The notes: generated from the letters alone by a model not told the origin. A DNA stretch of 64,000 nucleotides from Leptospira biflexa serovar Patoc strain 'Patoc 1 (Paris)' (GCF_000017685.1 NC_010602.1:682001-746000); one strand, 5' to 3'. Shown: positions 27,836-37,663, counted from the stretch's first letter. A program made the numbers and translations.

Positions 27836-28159
27836 ATGGAAATAGAAAAGAATTATGTGACAGTTTATACTACTTTTCCTTCAAAAGAAGAAGCAAAAAA
27901 GACGGCCAAGATTGTGATTTCAGAACAATTGGCCGCATGTGCAAATCTAATCGACAAAATGGAATCGATTTATGTCTGGAACAACCGTTTGGAAGAATCA
28001 AACGAAGTGGTTTGTTTTTTAAAAACGACAGCAGAAAAATCGGATTCACTCATGCAAAGGATCAAAGAATTACATTCCTATGATACTCCTTGCATCGTGG
28101 TTTGGCCAATACTCACTGGAGATAAAGATTATTTGGATTGGATTCGAAAGTCTTTGTAA
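27836..28159 (+). CDS. cutA: CutA1 family divalent-cation tolerance protein
   Basis: 107 residues, normal size for CutA1. The YTTFPSKEEAKK start, QLAACANLI, SIYVWNNRLEESNEVVCFLKT and the C-terminal ELHSYDTPCIVVWPI and DYLDWI are family hallmarks. CutA1 forms a ferredoxin-like trimer. Originally described from copper tolerance in E. coli, its actual cell role is unsettled. Its 3' end overlaps the convergent GST-like gene by 31 bases. Confidence 0.92.
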   Translation: MEIEKNYVTVYTTFPSKEEAKKTAKIVISEQLAACANLIDKMESIYVWNNRLEESNEVVCFLKTTAEKSDSLMQRIKELHSYDTPCIVVWPILTGDKDYLDWIRKSL

Positions 28160-28866
28160 AACTCCTTAATTTTTTCAAATAAAATGTCATATCCAAGATT
28201 GTTCCTCCATTGGAGGAAAGGTTCAGGCATGGTGACGGAAGTAAACCATGGATAAGCAGGGGATTCTTTTGGTTCAGAAAGCATTCCCATTAAGCTAGCA
28301 AGGGTTAAATCAACTCTTCCAAAAGAATTCCCATTAAAATATTTTTTCGATTTATAAATTTGAATGAGTTCTTTGGAACATTCATCTAAGGCAAGTTTCA
28401 CAACTTCCAAGTTTTTGGGAGTGATTTTATACCTTCGTTTCAGAGACAAAGCAATCAATTCGAAATGTTCTGGAGGTGCAACCGTTTCAGAAATGTCAGC
28501 TGGCTTTAGTAAAAATAATTTCCCCACAATTTCGGGATAATCCAATATAAAATGGTATAACAGGGTTTGTAGGCTTTTCCCGATTTGGTTGTCAATTTTT
28601 TCTTCCATCTGTTTTTCTTCATCAGAGGCACGTCTTCCAAATGCTTTTTCTTCTACTAAATCTAAAATGGCACCGGATCCTTGTATGATGCCTGAATCAG
28701 TTTCCAGTACTGGAACATATAATTCAGAGACTTTAGGTTTTAAAGTTTGGATGTGTTGGCCAGGGATTAGTGGATTTAACTCGTAAGGATAATTTGCTAA
28801 ATCAAGACCCCATCTGGCTTTTTCAGAAAAATGAGAAATTGGGAATGTATATAAATTTGCACTCAT
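28129..28866 (-). CDS. Glutathione S-transferase-like protein
   Basis: 245 residues. The N-terminus reads LYTFPISHFSEKARWGLDLANYPYE, the typical thioredoxin-fold start of the GST superfamily with the Ser/Cys region before helix 1, followed by VPVLETDSGIIQGSGAILDLVEE, the segment that contacts the gamma-glutamyl moiety. The C-terminal half is helical as expected for the GST_C domain. It is cytosolic with no signal. Whether it uses glutathione is uncertain: not all spirochaetes make it. It overlaps the cutA 3' end on the opposite strand. Confidence 0.8.
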   Translation of the reverse strand: MSANLYTFPISHFSEKARWGLDLANYPYELNPLIPGQHIQTLKPKVSELYVPVLETDSGIIQGSGAILDLVEEKAFGRRASDEEKQMEEKIDNQIGKSLQTLLYHFILDYPEIVGKLFLLKPADISETVAPPEHFELIALSLKRRYKITPKNLEVVKLALDECSKELIQIYKSKKYFNGNSFGRVDLTLASLMGMLSEPKESPAYPWFTSVTMPEPFLQWRNNLGYDILFEKIKEFYKDFRIQSK

Positions 28867-28966
28867 CTGTTCACATTCATAAAAAATAAATCTTTAGGCA
28901 ACTCAGTTTTTCCTTATGAAAATGGATTGTCGAAAGAGTTCTCTTGTTTAATATGATTCCATCTTT

Positions 28967-30172
28967 ATGAGATTTTGGTTTTTTTTGGTAACATTTATTT
29001 TTCCCTTAGGGTTGTTATATGCCAACGAACCACAATCTTACTGTTCCATGAATCGTGTTTGCGTGGATTTTGTTCCGAGTCGCAATGGAGTGGATGTTTA
29101 TTTTCAAAATAAAATTGCTACGAGTGCCACTGAGACTTCCCTTTTAGTGGATGCGATTGTTAAGAACATGAAAAGTTCTAAACCACTACCCATTTTAACC
29201 ATTTTGAAAGGAAACAAAAGAAAAAAACTCTTTCAATTTAAAGCCACTCAATCCTTAAAAAAGGCATCTTATAAAATCCAATATAAATGGATCCTAGGGA
29301 ATTATAAAGTAACGCATAATTCACATTATATTTATGAATTACCATTTGATCCAAAACTAAAAGTAAGGGTATTCCAAGGGTATCACGGAAAAAAAACTCA
29401 TACGGGAGACAATCGGTTTTCGATCGATTTTGGATTAAAGGAAGATGATTTGATCACGGCAGCAAGACCTGGAACTGTCATTGATACGGAAGAAAAAAAC
29501 AATGAAGGAGGATTTGATCCGAAATTCAAGCAGTCTGCCAATTTTGTAAAAATCCTTCACGAGGATGGAACGATTGCCGAATATGCCCATTTACGTTATA
29601 TGGGAGTTTTGGTCAAAAGAGGCCAACATGTAGGAACTGGAACACAGCTTGGTTATGCGGGAAGTACAGGATACAGCGAAGGGCCACACCTTCATTTTGA
29701 AGTGTACCAACCCACAAAATCACTCCGGAAAAAAACAATTCCGACCAAATTTAGAACACAATCGGCTGACTCCGAATATCTTTCTGAAGGAGCACTTGTT
29801 TGGCGGAGAGAGTCTTTTGTACCAAGCGAAAAGAAGTTAGTCGATGTAGATCAGATCCACTTGTGCGACAATATTGACATTGTTGCAGCAGTCAATTGTA
29901 ACCAAACTGGCTTTTCGAAATTATCTCCTATTTACATTACACTTCCTATTTTAAGACCAGATGTTTATTCTTTTCAGTTGAATTTGCGTAAAAAAGATAG
30001 TAGTATGATATATGAATACACTTGGGAATCCAAAAAAGAAGATTGGATGTCCTCTTTTATGATCCCCATCCAAGATTTTCAAGAACCATTGGAGGGAGAT
30101 TGGATCGTAAGTGTATCAGTGAATCAAAATTTCCAAAAGAAAATTGAATTTCAGATAACGAGTTTAAAGTGA
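28967..30172 (+). CDS. Secreted M23 metallopeptidase, first of a tandem pair
   Basis: 401 residues with an N-terminal signal (MRFWFFLVTFIFPLGLLYA). The LytM/M23 domain has His145...Asp154 (HTGDNRFSID) and His241-x-His243 (GPHLHFEVY), giving the Zn ligands His145, Asp154 and His243, with His208 (YAHL) as the usual catalytic His. Active M23 enzymes cut peptide cross-bridges in peptidoglycan; the full set of ligands suggests this one is active. The C-terminal ~140 residues form an unrecognised beta domain. The next gene starts at a GTG overlapping its stop by 4 bases and encodes a paralogue of the same layout. Confidence 0.88.
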   Translation: MRFWFFLVTFIFPLGLLYANEPQSYCSMNRVCVDFVPSRNGVDVYFQNKIATSATETSLLVDAIVKNMKSSKPLPILTILKGNKRKKLFQFKATQSLKKASYKIQYKWILGNYKVTHNSHYIYELPFDPKLKVRVFQGYHGKKTHTGDNRFSIDFGLKEDDLITAARPGTVIDTEEKNNEGGFDPKFKQSANFVKILHEDGTIAEYAHLRYMGVLVKRGQHVGTGTQLGYAGSTGYSEGPHLHFEVYQPTKSLRKKTIPTKFRTQSADSEYLSEGALVWRRESFVPSEKKLVDVDQIHLCDNIDIVAAVNCNQTGFSKLSPIYITLPILRPDVYSFQLNLRKKDSSMIYEYTWESKKEDWMSSFMIPIQDFQEPLEGDWIVSVSVNQNFQKKIEFQITSLK

Positions 30173-31377
30173 AAAAGTTAATTTTAGTCTTAATTTTATA
30201 TTCGATTGGTTTTCCAATATCAGCATCACCAGAGCTCGTTGGTAAGGAAGAATGTATTGTCGAAAATACATGTACGATCCTTGTTCCAATTGAAAATGGA
30301 TACGAATTGTATTTGAAAAATAAAAGTCCTAATTTGGAAATCATTAAGTCAGTTGTATTTAATTTATCGGTAAAGAATTTAATTTCAAATCAAGAGTTCC
30401 CCAAATATTTCGTATTAAAAGGAGGAGAACCTGTATTTGTCACTAGGCTTACAATTGATGATCCATCTAAATCTAATTTTTTTTCATATTCCATTACTGT
30501 GAATATTGGAGATTGGGATGCCATTCACGATGATTCGATAACATATTCACTGCCTTTTCCAGATGGAATACGATCGAGAGTCGGGCAGGGATATAACGGA
30601 GGATTTACACATTCTGGTAATTTAAAATACTCAATCGATTTTTCCTTACCAATTGGGACTCCGATCCATGCTGCAAGAAAAGGGACAGTTGTTTCTTTAG
30701 TCAAAAAGTATACGGAAGGTGGGATTCGAAAGGATTTATTGTCAAAAGCAAATTACGTGATGATCCAACATGAAGATGGAACGATCGCCAATTATGCACA
30801 TTTAAAGAAAGAAGGAGTTGTCGTCAGTGTTGGAGAAACAGTTACGGAAGGTCAGTTGATTGGATATTCAGGTAACACAGGTTACTCGCAAGGACCTCAT
30901 TTACATTTTGAAGTTCATAAACCAACAAAAGATTCTCAAATCATAACATTACCTACTTATTTTAGAACTCAATATTCCGATCGCGAAACTTTGTCACAAT
31001 CTTATTTATACTGGCAACCGAGGCAGGGGATTGATCCACCATTAACAAATTTATTAGAAGAAGACATTCTTCTTTGCAAATCTAATGGAAGAGAAGTGTT
31101 GCAACAATGTAAAGATACTCAGTTTCGTTTAGGTGATCGGTATGCGATACAATTGGAATATGCGAAACCCACAAAGAATCAGATTGAACTTTTTTTAACG
31201 ATCGATGGAAACACTGTGGAACCTTTTTATTTGAAATGGTTTTCCGAAAGAGAGAATGCGATTGAAATTCGTTTTTTTGAAATTCCCAAATTTTCGAATT
31301 TTATCGGGAAATGGAAAATGGTCGTAAAGGTGAATGGAGAAGAAAAAAAAGTATTTTTTTTCCAAGTGAGTGCGTAA
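30169..31377 (+). CDS. Secreted M23 metallopeptidase, tandem paralogue
   Basis: 402 residues; signal peptide MKKLILVLILYSIGFPISAS. The M23 domain retains all the zinc ligands: His148 and Asp157 (HSGNLKYSID), His211 (YAHL), and His244-x-His246 (GPHLHFEVH). The blocks around them (DGTIA-YAHL and GYSG-TGYS-GPHLHFEV) are nearly identical to the upstream gene, while the N- and C-terminal domains are much less similar. The start is GTG 30169 inside the previous stop (4-base overlap). A strong terminator follows at 31446-31471. Two complete enzymes in one transcript suggest diverged targets or regulation. Confidence 0.87.
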   Translation: MKKLILVLILYSIGFPISASPELVGKEECIVENTCTILVPIENGYELYLKNKSPNLEIIKSVVFNLSVKNLISNQEFPKYFVLKGGEPVFVTRLTIDDPSKSNFFSYSITVNIGDWDAIHDDSITYSLPFPDGIRSRVGQGYNGGFTHSGNLKYSIDFSLPIGTPIHAARKGTVVSLVKKYTEGGIRKDLLSKANYVMIQHEDGTIANYAHLKKEGVVVSVGETVTEGQLIGYSGNTGYSQGPHLHFEVHKPTKDSQIITLPTYFRTQYSDRETLSQSYLYWQPRQGIDPPLTNLLEEDILLCKSNGREVLQQCKDTQFRLGDRYAIQLEYAKPTKNQIELFLTIDGNTVEPFYLKWFSERENAIEIRFFEIPKFSNFIGKWKMVVKVNGEEKKVFFFQVSA

Positions 31378-31381
31378 TCGT

Positions 31382-31410
31382 TTGACAAGCAAATATATGT
31401 ATAGTAGTAT
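31382..31410 (+). promoter_or_regulatory. Sigma-70-type promoter candidate ahead of a short terminated segment
   Basis: A perfect TTGACA (31382-31387) is followed after 17 bases by TAGTAT (31405-31410), a reasonable -10. Transcription would begin near 31417 and meet a strong terminator at 31446-31471 before reaching the DUF2237 start at 31540. This is a prediction only; the segment lies just after the M23 stop. Confidence 0.45.
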
Positions 31411-31445
31411 GGCTTTGGGCTTTCCAAGACCATTTGGTCGTACTG

Positions 31446-31471
31446 TGGGGGTGTAAACCCCCATCTTTTTT
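31446..31471 (+). terminator. Rho-independent terminator after the M23 pair
   Basis: A stem of seven pairs (31446-31452 tgggggt with 31457-31463 accccca) and a GTAA tetraloop is followed by TCTTTTTTC. Excellent intrinsic terminator geometry. It follows a weaker hairpin gacca/tggtc just upstream and may serve the M23 operon, or terminate a short transcript from the promoter at 31382. Confidence 0.88.
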
Positions 31472-31539
31472 CGGCCCTTTCCCCAAGAAACAACTTCCCC
31501 AACTTGCCCTCGCTTGTTTCCTTTACATTTGGTAGGAAA

Positions 31540-31914
31540 ATGGACGAATCTTTAAATGTACTTGGTGGGCCACTTTTGCCTTGTTCTACGGATCCTTTGA
31601 CTGGATTTTTTCGTGATGGGTGTTGCAATACTTCCGACGAGGATTTTGGTTCTCATACTGTCTGTGTGTTAGCAACCAAAGAATTTTTAGAATCCCAAAA
31701 AGAATCGGGAAACGACCTCATCACACCTTGGCCTGAATATGCCTTCCCTGGAGTCAAACCGGGCGAACATTGGTGTTTATGTGCATCGAGATGGTTGGAG
31801 GCATACCGCAATGGGGTTGCTCCAAAAGTATTTTTAGAGTCAACCCACAAACGAGCGTTAGAAATTATTCCATTGGAACTACTCGAACGTTTTGCTATCG
31901 AACCTATCGACTAA
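31540..31914 (+). CDS. DUF2237 family protein
   Basis: 124 residues from ATG 31540, chosen because the family begins with LNVLGGPLLPCSTDPLTGF almost directly after it; the upstream in-frame TTG at 31504 would add an unrelated leader. Conserved blocks are RDGCCNT, GSHTVCVLAT, GNDLITPWPEYAFPG, HWCLCASRWLEA and ESTHKRALEIIPLE, all typical of the family. The Cys/His pattern suggests a bound metal, but the role is unknown. It is small and cytosolic. It overlaps the convergent P1-nuclease-like gene by 4 bases at its 3' end. Confidence 0.88.
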   Translation: MDESLNVLGGPLLPCSTDPLTGFFRDGCCNTSDEDFGSHTVCVLATKEFLESQKESGNDLITPWPEYAFPGVKPGEHWCLCASRWLEAYRNGVAPKVFLESTHKRALEIIPLELLERFAIEPID

Positions 31915-33167
31915 TTTTTTTTTGGTAAGGCATCCAAATATGCCCTTGTATGTTTGGATGTATTTCTAAGTAAAGATGCTAATATTGTATGGATTGGATG
32001 GTTTTCCTCATACAATGTTTCATACTTTGGAATGTTTAAATTTTCCAATTGTTCATCTGTAGGTTCGCCTGCATCATATGCTTCTTTGCAAACATTGACA
32101 CGCAGGTCATCTAAACTTTTCCATTCAACATGATCATTGGCACCAAATGCCATAATCGAAGTTACAACTGGGTGATTCCAATTTTTAGTCATAATTAGAT
32201 TTTTGATTAGGTAATATTGGTATTCTTCGATCAATGTATGGCGACCAGAAACAAATTGAATCATGTTATCCTTCGGAGTTTGGTAACCTACTATCGATAC
32301 AAGCTGAACTCCAATTTGTTTCGATGCACCCACTCTTGGTAACACGGATGAATGGTAAGGTTGAGTCAGATCTTGGATATAATGGAGAGCCCATCCAGCA
32401 AATCGATAACCCCAATAAGGATGTCCTTTTGAAAAAGCTAACTTCGATAATTCGGTAAATTGATGGATTCTTAATTCAGGATAGGTACGTTTTAAAAAAC
32501 CTGCTAATGTAAAAATGATTTTTGGTTCATAAAAAAATCCCATATGGAATGGTGCTTGTGATGAATATTCGACAGCAGGGTTTCCAAAAGGTTGGTAACC
32601 AAAACCGTATACTTTTCCAACCTCACTGACACTATCTTCAAACAGATGCAGGTCCAAATCATAGTCAGGTTCATCAGTAGCTGATACTAATACTTCATCT
32701 GCGCCAATCATCTGTCCTTCTTGCAAAGAAAGAAAGGTTTCATTTACCAACTTACCTTTTTCATTTAAAGTAGTGAGTTGTCCAAGCGGATGGAGTTTTC
32801 CATTCTTTTTGGGAACAGATTGGACATAGAGAGTTGCTTTGTGATTGGGATTCACACGGAGTGCTTTGTAAAATTGTGTCACAATATCACTTTCTTTTGT
32901 GAGATTGGAAAATTTTAACTCATCTTTGGTTTTTGTTAGATGAGGAAGTCGTGCCAAAGCCCATTCTTCAGAAATGGAAAGAGTTTCTTGGATGGAGTTT
33001 TTTTCTTTCGTCAAAAATGATTTTAACGATTCAACTTTGACCATTGGAGTTTTTTGATCCTTCCAGTGGTCCTTTAAGATTAGATAGGTGATTCCTGCAT
33101 GGTTGTTCCAAGCAAAACTTGGAAATGAAAAAGCGATTAAAGTTACGATGATGATTTGTTTTTTCAT
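31911..33167 (-). CDS. Secreted S1/P1-nuclease / phospholipase C-fold protein
   Basis: 418 residues. The signal peptide (MKKQIIIVTLIAFSFPSFA) is predicted to be cut right before Trp20, so the mature chain begins Trp-Asn-Asn-His: in bacterial PLC and P1 nuclease the N-terminal Trp itself binds zinc. The segment GWALHYIQDLTQPYHSSVLP matches the family's His/Asp zinc-binding helix, and DEPDYDLD provides further acidic residues. These are trinuclear-zinc enzymes acting on phospholipids or nucleic acids. Which one applies is not clear. It is probably periplasmic or secreted. An SH3b protein gene precedes it by 6 bases in the same direction. Confidence 0.72.
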   Translation of the reverse strand: MKKQIIIVTLIAFSFPSFAWNNHAGITYLILKDHWKDQKTPMVKVESLKSFLTKEKNSIQETLSISEEWALARLPHLTKTKDELKFSNLTKESDIVTQFYKALRVNPNHKATLYVQSVPKKNGKLHPLGQLTTLNEKGKLVNETFLSLQEGQMIGADEVLVSATDEPDYDLDLHLFEDSVSEVGKVYGFGYQPFGNPAVEYSSQAPFHMGFFYEPKIIFTLAGFLKRTYPELRIHQFTELSKLAFSKGHPYWGYRFAGWALHYIQDLTQPYHSSVLPRVGASKQIGVQLVSIVGYQTPKDNMIQFVSGRHTLIEEYQYYLIKNLIMTKNWNHPVVTSIMAFGANDHVEWKSLDDLRVNVCKEAYDAGEPTDEQLENLNIPKYETLYEENHPIHTILASLLRNTSKHTRAYLDALPKKN

Positions 33168-33173
33168 TCGATT

Positions 33174-34013
33174 CTATTTTTCCTTTTTTTGAAATAATGA
33201 TCCATTCCAAGTATATTCCGTTTGGTAATAGTCATGTTGGTTTGGATCCTCCACATCGAAACTATGCATCACTTCGATGATCGTGTTATCTTTCCCTTTT
33301 ACCAATTTACGAGAGATCTTTTTATCTTCTGGTAAAGTATCCTTTGGAAATACCAACCATGTCTCAGAACAGGATGGTGGGTCACATGCTCCGGGATTCC
33401 AAGAAAACTGTGGTGAAATTTTATTCTCTGAGTTCAAAATGAATATTTGTTCATTTGAATAACCATACTCAATTTCTGAAAAGATTAAAAATTTGATAGC
33501 AAATAATGCATTTGGACTTGGTGAAAATTGTTTGGATTCGTAAATCGTATGGTCCCATGTTTCATTGCTCATTGGGCCAACTTCCCAACTACCGTGGCTT
33601 AAAAGTTTGGAATCCTGAATGATTTTTAATTCTAATTTACGAGTTTTGATTCCTAGATTTTTACAAAGTACCAAATATTCTTTGAATGGGAACGAATAGT
33701 CTGCAATTAAACCACCCCAAAGATAACCTATCTCTTCACCAACTTGTACCTTATACCAGTATTCTTTTACTGAATTCTGTTCTAAGATTTGGTTCGTTTT
33801 TGTGAGGACTTTAACAGAACTACCTAAATTGAGTTTTTTGATTACCTTTCCGTTTATGTTACTTGCATCTCTTAGATTTACATTATCACCAAATATTGGA
33901 TAGGTGGATCCAATATTTTTTTCAGCTATATAATCTTCCCAATGATTTTGTGAATAAAGGGAGGATATGAAACATAGGACTAGTATAAAAAAGGATACTT
34001 TGTAACCCGACAT
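33174..34013 (-). CDS. Secreted SH3b-domain protein
   Basis: 279 residues with an N-terminal signal (FFILVLCFISSLYSQ). The region at about 40-100 reads as a bacterial SH3 domain: NVNLRDASNINGKVIKKLNLGSSVKVL, and later YWYKVQVGEEIGYLWGGLI. SH3b domains in secreted proteins often bind cell wall. The C-terminal ~170 residues are not recognised, with a Cys pair (CDPPSC). It is the first gene of a two-gene unit with the P1-nuclease-like gene (6-base gap), so both may act on the envelope. Confidence 0.7.
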   Translation of the reverse strand: MSGYKVSFFILVLCFISSLYSQNHWEDYIAEKNIGSTYPIFGDNVNLRDASNINGKVIKKLNLGSSVKVLTKTNQILEQNSVKEYWYKVQVGEEIGYLWGGLIADYSFPFKEYLVLCKNLGIKTRKLELKIIQDSKLLSHGSWEVGPMSNETWDHTIYESKQFSPSPNALFAIKFLIFSEIEYGYSNEQIFILNSENKISPQFSWNPGACDPPSCSETWLVFPKDTLPEDKKISRKLVKGKDNTIIEVMHSFDVEDPNQHDYYQTEYTWNGSLFQKKEK

Positions 34014-34148
34014 AGTGTTATAAAATGGGAACTTTTGAACGAGAGTCGATCTCTTTTCGATTCGGAGGGTATTTTTCTGAACGATAGAAGACGATACTTT
34101 TAGAGAGCTTCGTTTGAAGAAACGATTTTATATGTATTTGGACCCAGT

Positions 34149-35012
34149 ATGAAACCCTATTCGTTAGAACAAATTCGAATCTTAGAAGAGAAGATGATCA
34201 CCTATGAAATCTGGGTGTTCGTATTGGTATTATTTGTTGCCGTACTTCTCCTAATCGTTGTCATGCAAAGACTTGCTTTGGCAAAATTGAAATCTTCGGA
34301 ACTGTTTCGGATCAAACAAAACCTCAAATCTAATGATAAAGAATCAATGAGTAAAGAATCAATGAGTAAAGAGTTGTTTGATACGAACATGATTGATGTT
34401 CACACAGTGACTCAAACACCTCTCCATAGCGAGTTGATCGTTTCAGGGAAAGACTTACCGGAACCAGGCACGCTTTATAAGTTTTCAGTCCCAAGTGAAG
34501 GTAATCGATTGTTCATGATTGGCCAGAGAGAAGGGAATGTGATCACTCGTTCATCTGAAGTATTAGATCACCATTTGACAATTGAGATAAACCCATTCGA
34601 TCAAACGAATGAAGAATATTTATCATATCAGATAGAGTTTCGAAGAGAAGGAAAGGTTTTAGTCCAACTTCCTGATGGTAAAGATTTTATAGAGATGGAT
34701 ATGAAAGAAACTGTTTTGATTTCTCCAACTCCATCCCAAGAAAAAGTTCCATCATTCTCGCATGTGAGCATGAATTCACCGATTCGTTTTCGTTTGGGAG
34801 GTAAATTGAATGTGGATGGGAAATTTAAACTTGGTTATCTTGAATTTCATTTGTATATGAAAGATATTTTAGAGCGAACGAGTAGTGGAACGAAGCGAAA
34901 AGAAAAACAATTTTATCTGAAATTGTTTAAGATCTTTCCAGGTTACGATACCGCAAGGCAGTCTCGGGATGGGATTGTCCCGATGCTTGAGAGGTTTGGT
35001 GGGAAGGTGTGA
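34149..35012 (+). CDS. Membrane-anchored protein, unknown function
   Basis: 287 residues with one strong transmembrane segment near residues 20-42 (WVFVLVLFVAVLLLIVVMQ) and a soluble C-terminal domain of about 200 residues, beta-rich, with no motif I can assign. Just after the membrane segment the gene contains a perfect 15-base tandem duplication (34338-34352 and 34353-34367), giving two Lys-Glu-Ser-Met-Ser units. It stands alone on its strand: the divergent SH3b gene is upstream and a compound palindrome and terminator follow. Confidence 0.65.
   Translation: MKPYSLEQIRILEEKMITYEIWVFVLVLFVAVLLLIVVMQRLALAKLKSSELFRIKQNLKSNDKESMSKESMSKELFDTNMIDVHTVTQTPLHSELIVSGKDLPEPGTLYKFSVPSEGNRLFMIGQREGNVITRSSEVLDHHLTIEINPFDQTNEEYLSYQIEFRREGKVLVQLPDGKDFIEMDMKETVLISPTPSQEKVPSFSHVSMNSPIRFRLGGKLNVDGKFKLGYLEFHLYMKDILERTSSGTKRKEKQFYLKLFKIFPGYDTARQSRDGIVPMLERFGGKV
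34338..34367 (+). repeat. In-frame 15-base tandem repeat
   Basis: Two identical 15-base units (aaagaatcaatgagt) in direct succession inside the 34149-35012 gene. The unit is a multiple of three and so keeps frame, adding five residues per copy. It could vary in copy number by slippage. Confidence 0.8.
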
Positions 35013-35021
35013 ATCTAGTAT

Positions 35022-35063
35022 CCCCGCCCTGAATTGGGTGGGGTTAACCACCCGCCACCCAAT
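35022..35063. other. Compound palindrome with competing stems
   Basis: Three alternative pairings share one arm. 35022-35029 (ccccgccc) pairs with 35036-35043 (one G-U); 35036-35041 (gggtgg) pairs with 35048-35053 (ccaccc); 35033-35041 pairs with 35055-35063 (9 bp, attgggtgg/ccacccaat). GC-rich against an AT-rich background. No T-run follows. It lies 9 bases after the 34149-35012 stop. Confidence 0.55.
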
Positions 35064-35180
35064 ACGTCCTCTCTACCACAACCCATCCTTTCTTACAAAC
35101 CTCTTCCGAAAAACCGGAAATTCTTTTCAAAAGAGTTCACCTTTTGCATCATTCGATTTCTTAAAATATTTCCCCACAAA

Positions 35181-35208
35181 AAAAGCCAAGGTGTTACCCT
35201 TGGCTTTT
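35181..35208. terminator. Bidirectional terminator before the thiolase gene end
   Basis: An 11-bp stem (35181-35191 aaaagccaagg with 35198-35208 ccttggctttt), 6-base loop, with T-runs on both strands. It lies between the plus-strand gene ending at 35012 and the minus-strand thiolase ending at 35252, so it can serve both. Confidence 0.85.
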
Positions 35209-35251
35209 TAATCGATCTTTCGAACGAACGTAATTGAATCTTAGATTCGAA

Positions 35252-36571
35252 TTATGGTCTTTCTACAATCATTGATCCTGCAATTCCACCGTGTGCACAA
35301 GCAGTCACGAGAACCTTTTTTGCATCTTTGTTTTCATGGAAGTCCATGATCGCATTGTGTAGGAGGCGAACCCCAGTCGCACCAAACGGGTGTCCAATGG
35401 CGATAGATCCACCATTTGGATTGATCTTTTTGGCATCAAAGTTCTTTTCCCAATCAAATCCTGTTCTGATTTTGATTTCTTCAAGAGCTGCCACTGCAGT
35501 TGCTGCGAATGCTTCATGGATTTCGATCACGTCGATGTTTTCCACTTTTTCGCCAACTTCTTCGAGTAGTCCAAGAGTTGCTTCTGCTTGTCCAAGTCCC
35601 ATAAGGTTAGGATCCACACCTTTCATTTTGAAACCTGTGACCACTGCTTCTGCTTTCAGACCTAATCTTTTTGCAGCAGCTTCAGAAGCGACAATGATTC
35701 CAGCCGCTCCATCAGAACGTGGGCTTGCATTGAAGATGGAAACCGTAGGGCCATGTGATTTTTTTAAATCTTTTCCGTACTTTTCTTTCCAAGCATCAAA
35801 TTTCATTGCTGGGTTATCAAACATAAGCATTGCGCGACCCATACGAGTTGGGTTTTTCACAAGACCTTCACGAAGGAGAACTGCTTCGTCAGCTTGTAAC
35901 ATGTTCCCTTCATCGTCTTTTACTTCCATAATATACGGTTTGTAACGACCTTCTTGAGTTGCTTCGAAAGCTCTTTTGAAAGATTCGTAAGCCACTTTGT
36001 CTTGCGTTTCACGTGGAAGTGCGTAGTTTTGTGCGAGGATTTCTGCTGTGACTTGCATCCCATAAGAAGTTTCTCCATCACCAAGACCATCTTCCAATGT
36101 ATCACGAAGTTCCACACCTTCTGGAAGGTCGTTTGGAAGGAGTTTTACAAGTGAATCTAAGCTGTTTGTTTTTTTGTTGAGGCGAGCATTTTTCACAACG
36201 AAAGGCATAGAAGTTTGAGATTCTTCACCAATCACGAGGAAAACTTCCCCTTCACCTAACATAATTCGGCGAGATGCTTCTGCCACTGCTTCGAGACCTG
36301 ATACACAGTTGTTTGCCACTGTTAAACAAGGAATTTCTAAAGGCAGGTTCATGAGGTTTGCAATCACACGAGCAGAGTTTGGTGCATTGGCAAAACCCTC
36401 TCCCACAATCACACCGTCAATGTCAGTTGGTTTCAAACCACTGCGTTTCATAACTTCATCACCAACAAGTTTCCCTAAGTGGTGGCCTGGATACTGAGCG
36501 AGCGCCTTGCCAATTTGTGCAAAAGGAGTTCGTGCAGGTGCTGCGAGTACAATCTTTTGTGTTACTTTCAT
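35252..36571 (-). CDS. Acetyl-CoA C-acyltransferase (thiolase, FadI-like)
   Basis: 439 residues. The nucleophile is Cys89 in VANNCVSGLEAV; the His motif is IHEAFAATAVA, with GHPFGATG and the C-terminal acid/base Cys in CAHGG. HEAF rather than NEAF and the size (~436 residues) point to the FadI/trifunctional-beta type of thiolase, which cleaves 3-ketoacyl-CoA during beta-oxidation, over the 390-residue biosynthetic type. Leptospira use fatty acids as main carbon source, consistent with a catabolic role. It follows ilvC on the same strand after 48 bases in transcription order, but no shared pathway is implied. Confidence 0.88.
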   Translation of the reverse strand: MKVTQKIVLAAPARTPFAQIGKALAQYPGHHLGKLVGDEVMKRSGLKPTDIDGVIVGEGFANAPNSARVIANLMNLPLEIPCLTVANNCVSGLEAVAEASRRIMLGEGEVFLVIGEESQTSMPFVVKNARLNKKTNSLDSLVKLLPNDLPEGVELRDTLEDGLGDGETSYGMQVTAEILAQNYALPRETQDKVAYESFKRAFEATQEGRYKPYIMEVKDDEGNMLQADEAVLLREGLVKNPTRMGRAMLMFDNPAMKFDAWKEKYGKDLKKSHGPTVSIFNASPRSDGAAGIIVASEAAAKRLGLKAEAVVTGFKMKGVDPNLMGLGQAEATLGLLEEVGEKVENIDVIEIHEAFAATAVAALEEIKIRTGFDWEKNFDAKKINPNGGSIAIGHPFGATGVRLLHNAIMDFHENKDAKKVLVTACAHGGIAGSMIVERP

Positions 36572-36619
36572 ATATAATCCTTCTTCCTTTCTTTCTTTTA
36601 ACTAAAGTTACCTAAACAA

Positions 36620-37663
<1,044 letters not shown>

